A stretch of DNA of 5,049 bases from Actinomycetes bacterium. Lineage in GTDB: Bacteria > Actinomycetota > Actinomycetes > Actinomycetales > Microbacteriaceae. The stretch is from positions 1 through 5,049 of the forward strand of contig JAEYVF010000089.1 of NCBI GenBank assembly GCA_023432005.1. Direction: 5' to 3'. Of this stretch, positions 4,410 through 5,049 are shown one piece after another. The position numbers and the translations under genes were made by a program. The notes under the pieces are model-generated. The model saw only the letters and a program-made list of their open reading frames with translations, ran no database searches and was not told where the DNA came from. The stretch's first letter is position 1. Every line of letters begins with the position of its first letter.

Positions 4410-5049
4410 GCGGCCTCCTCGGCGCGCAGCAGCTTCCCGGCGGTGCGCATGTGGGCGCGCATCGCCGCGGATGCCGCCTCCGCGTCGCCCGCGGCGATCG
4501 CGGCGAGCACGGCGCGGTGCTCCTCGACCGCCACGGATGCGTGGTGGCGGGCCTCGACGCGCCGGCCCGCGAGCGAGCGCAGGAGGCCGTGCGTGATGTC
4601 GAGGAGGTCTTGCAGGGTCGTGTTGCCGGTGGACCGGGCGAGCTCGCGATGGAACTCGCGATCGGCGTCGATGAAGGCGGCGAGATCGTCGATGCTCGCG
4701 GCGGCCCGGTCGAGGTGGGGGGCGAGACGGGCGGCCGTGGCCGCGGGGTCGCGTGCCGCCGCGAGCCACGCCGCGTGGATCTCGAGGGCGCTGCGCAGCT
4801 CGACGATCTCGTCGAGGTCGCGCTCGCCCACGAGCACGCTCCACCGGATGCTCTCGGGGAGCACGGCGCTGCGCTGCGCCCGCAGGTAGGTGCCCGCCCC
4901 GGGGCGCGTCTCGACGAGGCCGAGCGTGTCGAGCGTCGCGAGCGCCTCGCGCACCGCCGAGCGGCTGACGCCGAGCACCTCGGCGAGCCTGCGCTCGGGT
5001 GGCAGGCGCGTGCCGGGGGCGACCGAGCCGCTCGTGAGCAGCTCGAGCA
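4406..5049 (-). CDS. GntR-family (FadR/FCD type) transcriptional regulator, N-terminus outside window
   Basis: The gene is read from the right edge and ends at TGA 4408-4406; 213 residues are visible and perhaps 10-30 are missing at the start. Visible residues 11-55 are the GntR winged helix: PGTRLPPERRLAEVLGVSRS, then AVREALATLDTLGLVETRPG and AGTYL. The rest is an all-helical FCD ligand domain: ELRSALEIHAAWLAA (83-97), DREFHREL (129-136), VEEHRAVLAAI (174-184) and AMRAHM (195-200). Asp129, His133, His177 and His199 correspond to the metal-binding set usual in FCD domains, where bound metal helps hold an organic-acid or sugar-acid effector. The stop overlaps the GTG of the PfkB-type kinase, and its last codons contain the kinase's AGGAGG, so the two are translationally coupled. 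It most likely controls the sugar pathway that includes the kinase; effector unknown. A GTG at 4978 lies inside the HTH and is not the true start. Confidence 0.93.
   Translation of the reverse strand, partial: LELLTSGSVAPGTRLPPERRLAEVLGVSRSAVREALATLDTLGLVETRPGAGTYLRAQRSAVLPESIRWSVLVGERDLDEIVELRSALEIHAAWLAAARDPAATAARLAPHLDRAAASIDDLAAFIDADREFHRELARSTGNTTLQDLLDITHGLLRSLAGRRVEARHHASVAVEEHRAVLAAIAAGDAEAASAAMRAHMRTAGKLLRAEEAA

Noticed and set aside
4410..4844. Upstream extension of the kinase frame to 424 codons
   Set aside because: The added N-terminal part is Arg/Pro/His-rich and overlaps the regulator in another frame. The GTG at 4409 has an AGGAGG and begins exactly where kinase homology begins.
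3450..4889. Plus-strand frame of 479 codons, the longest in the window
   Set aside because: It is antisense to the kinase and the GntR regulator, both of which have intact motifs. The plus-strand translation is Arg/Ala/Val-rich without any domain.

Overview
The window is roughly 70% or more G+C by eye. Coding regions have a strong G/C third-position bias, there are two candidate leaderless promoters (TAnnnT about six bases before the start codon), and the proteins present (DUF3817, a deazaflavin-reductase remnant, an actinobacterial-type tRNA-Ala) suggest a high-GC actinobacterium. Microbacteriaceae is my best guess, from style rather than from any search.

Layout, left to right. Bases 1-360 hold the C-terminal tail of an unidentified protein that starts upstream. 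A tRNA-Ala(CGC) lies at 423-495 and is followed directly by a compact hairpin terminator (504-528). Bases 529-692 have no gene but contain an 18-bp tandem repeat ending in a perfect 10-bp inverted repeat. A plus-strand run then begins. First is a 55-codon ORF (693-860) that looks like the two ends of an F420/deazaflavin-dependent nitroreductase-family protein joined with the middle missing. It overlaps the ATG of a MarR-type regulator (857-1288). A four-helix DUF3817 membrane protein (1312-1776) follows, with a perfect palindrome covering its putative -10. Next is a metal-binding lipoprotein of the ZnuA/TroA type (1826-2758) behind a near-consensus promoter that overlaps a Zur/Fur-like box.

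From 2765 everything is on the minus strand: a membrane-anchored protein with a lysozyme-like 'NNPLN' domain (2765-3478), then a PfkB-family sugar kinase (3570-4409) whose GTG start overlaps the stop of a GntR/FadR-type (FCD) regulator. The regulator's N-terminus runs off the right edge of the window. The regulator-kinase pair is read as the end of a sugar-catabolism operon.

I do not see a clearly new multi-gene defence, mobile or biosynthetic system. The best leads are the internally deleted but apparently expressible reductase remnant coupled to a MarR regulator, the palindrome over the DUF3817 promoter, the orphan Zur-box-controlled binding protein without transporter genes beside it and without the usual third metal-ligand histidine, and an over-represented GGATGC hexamer.
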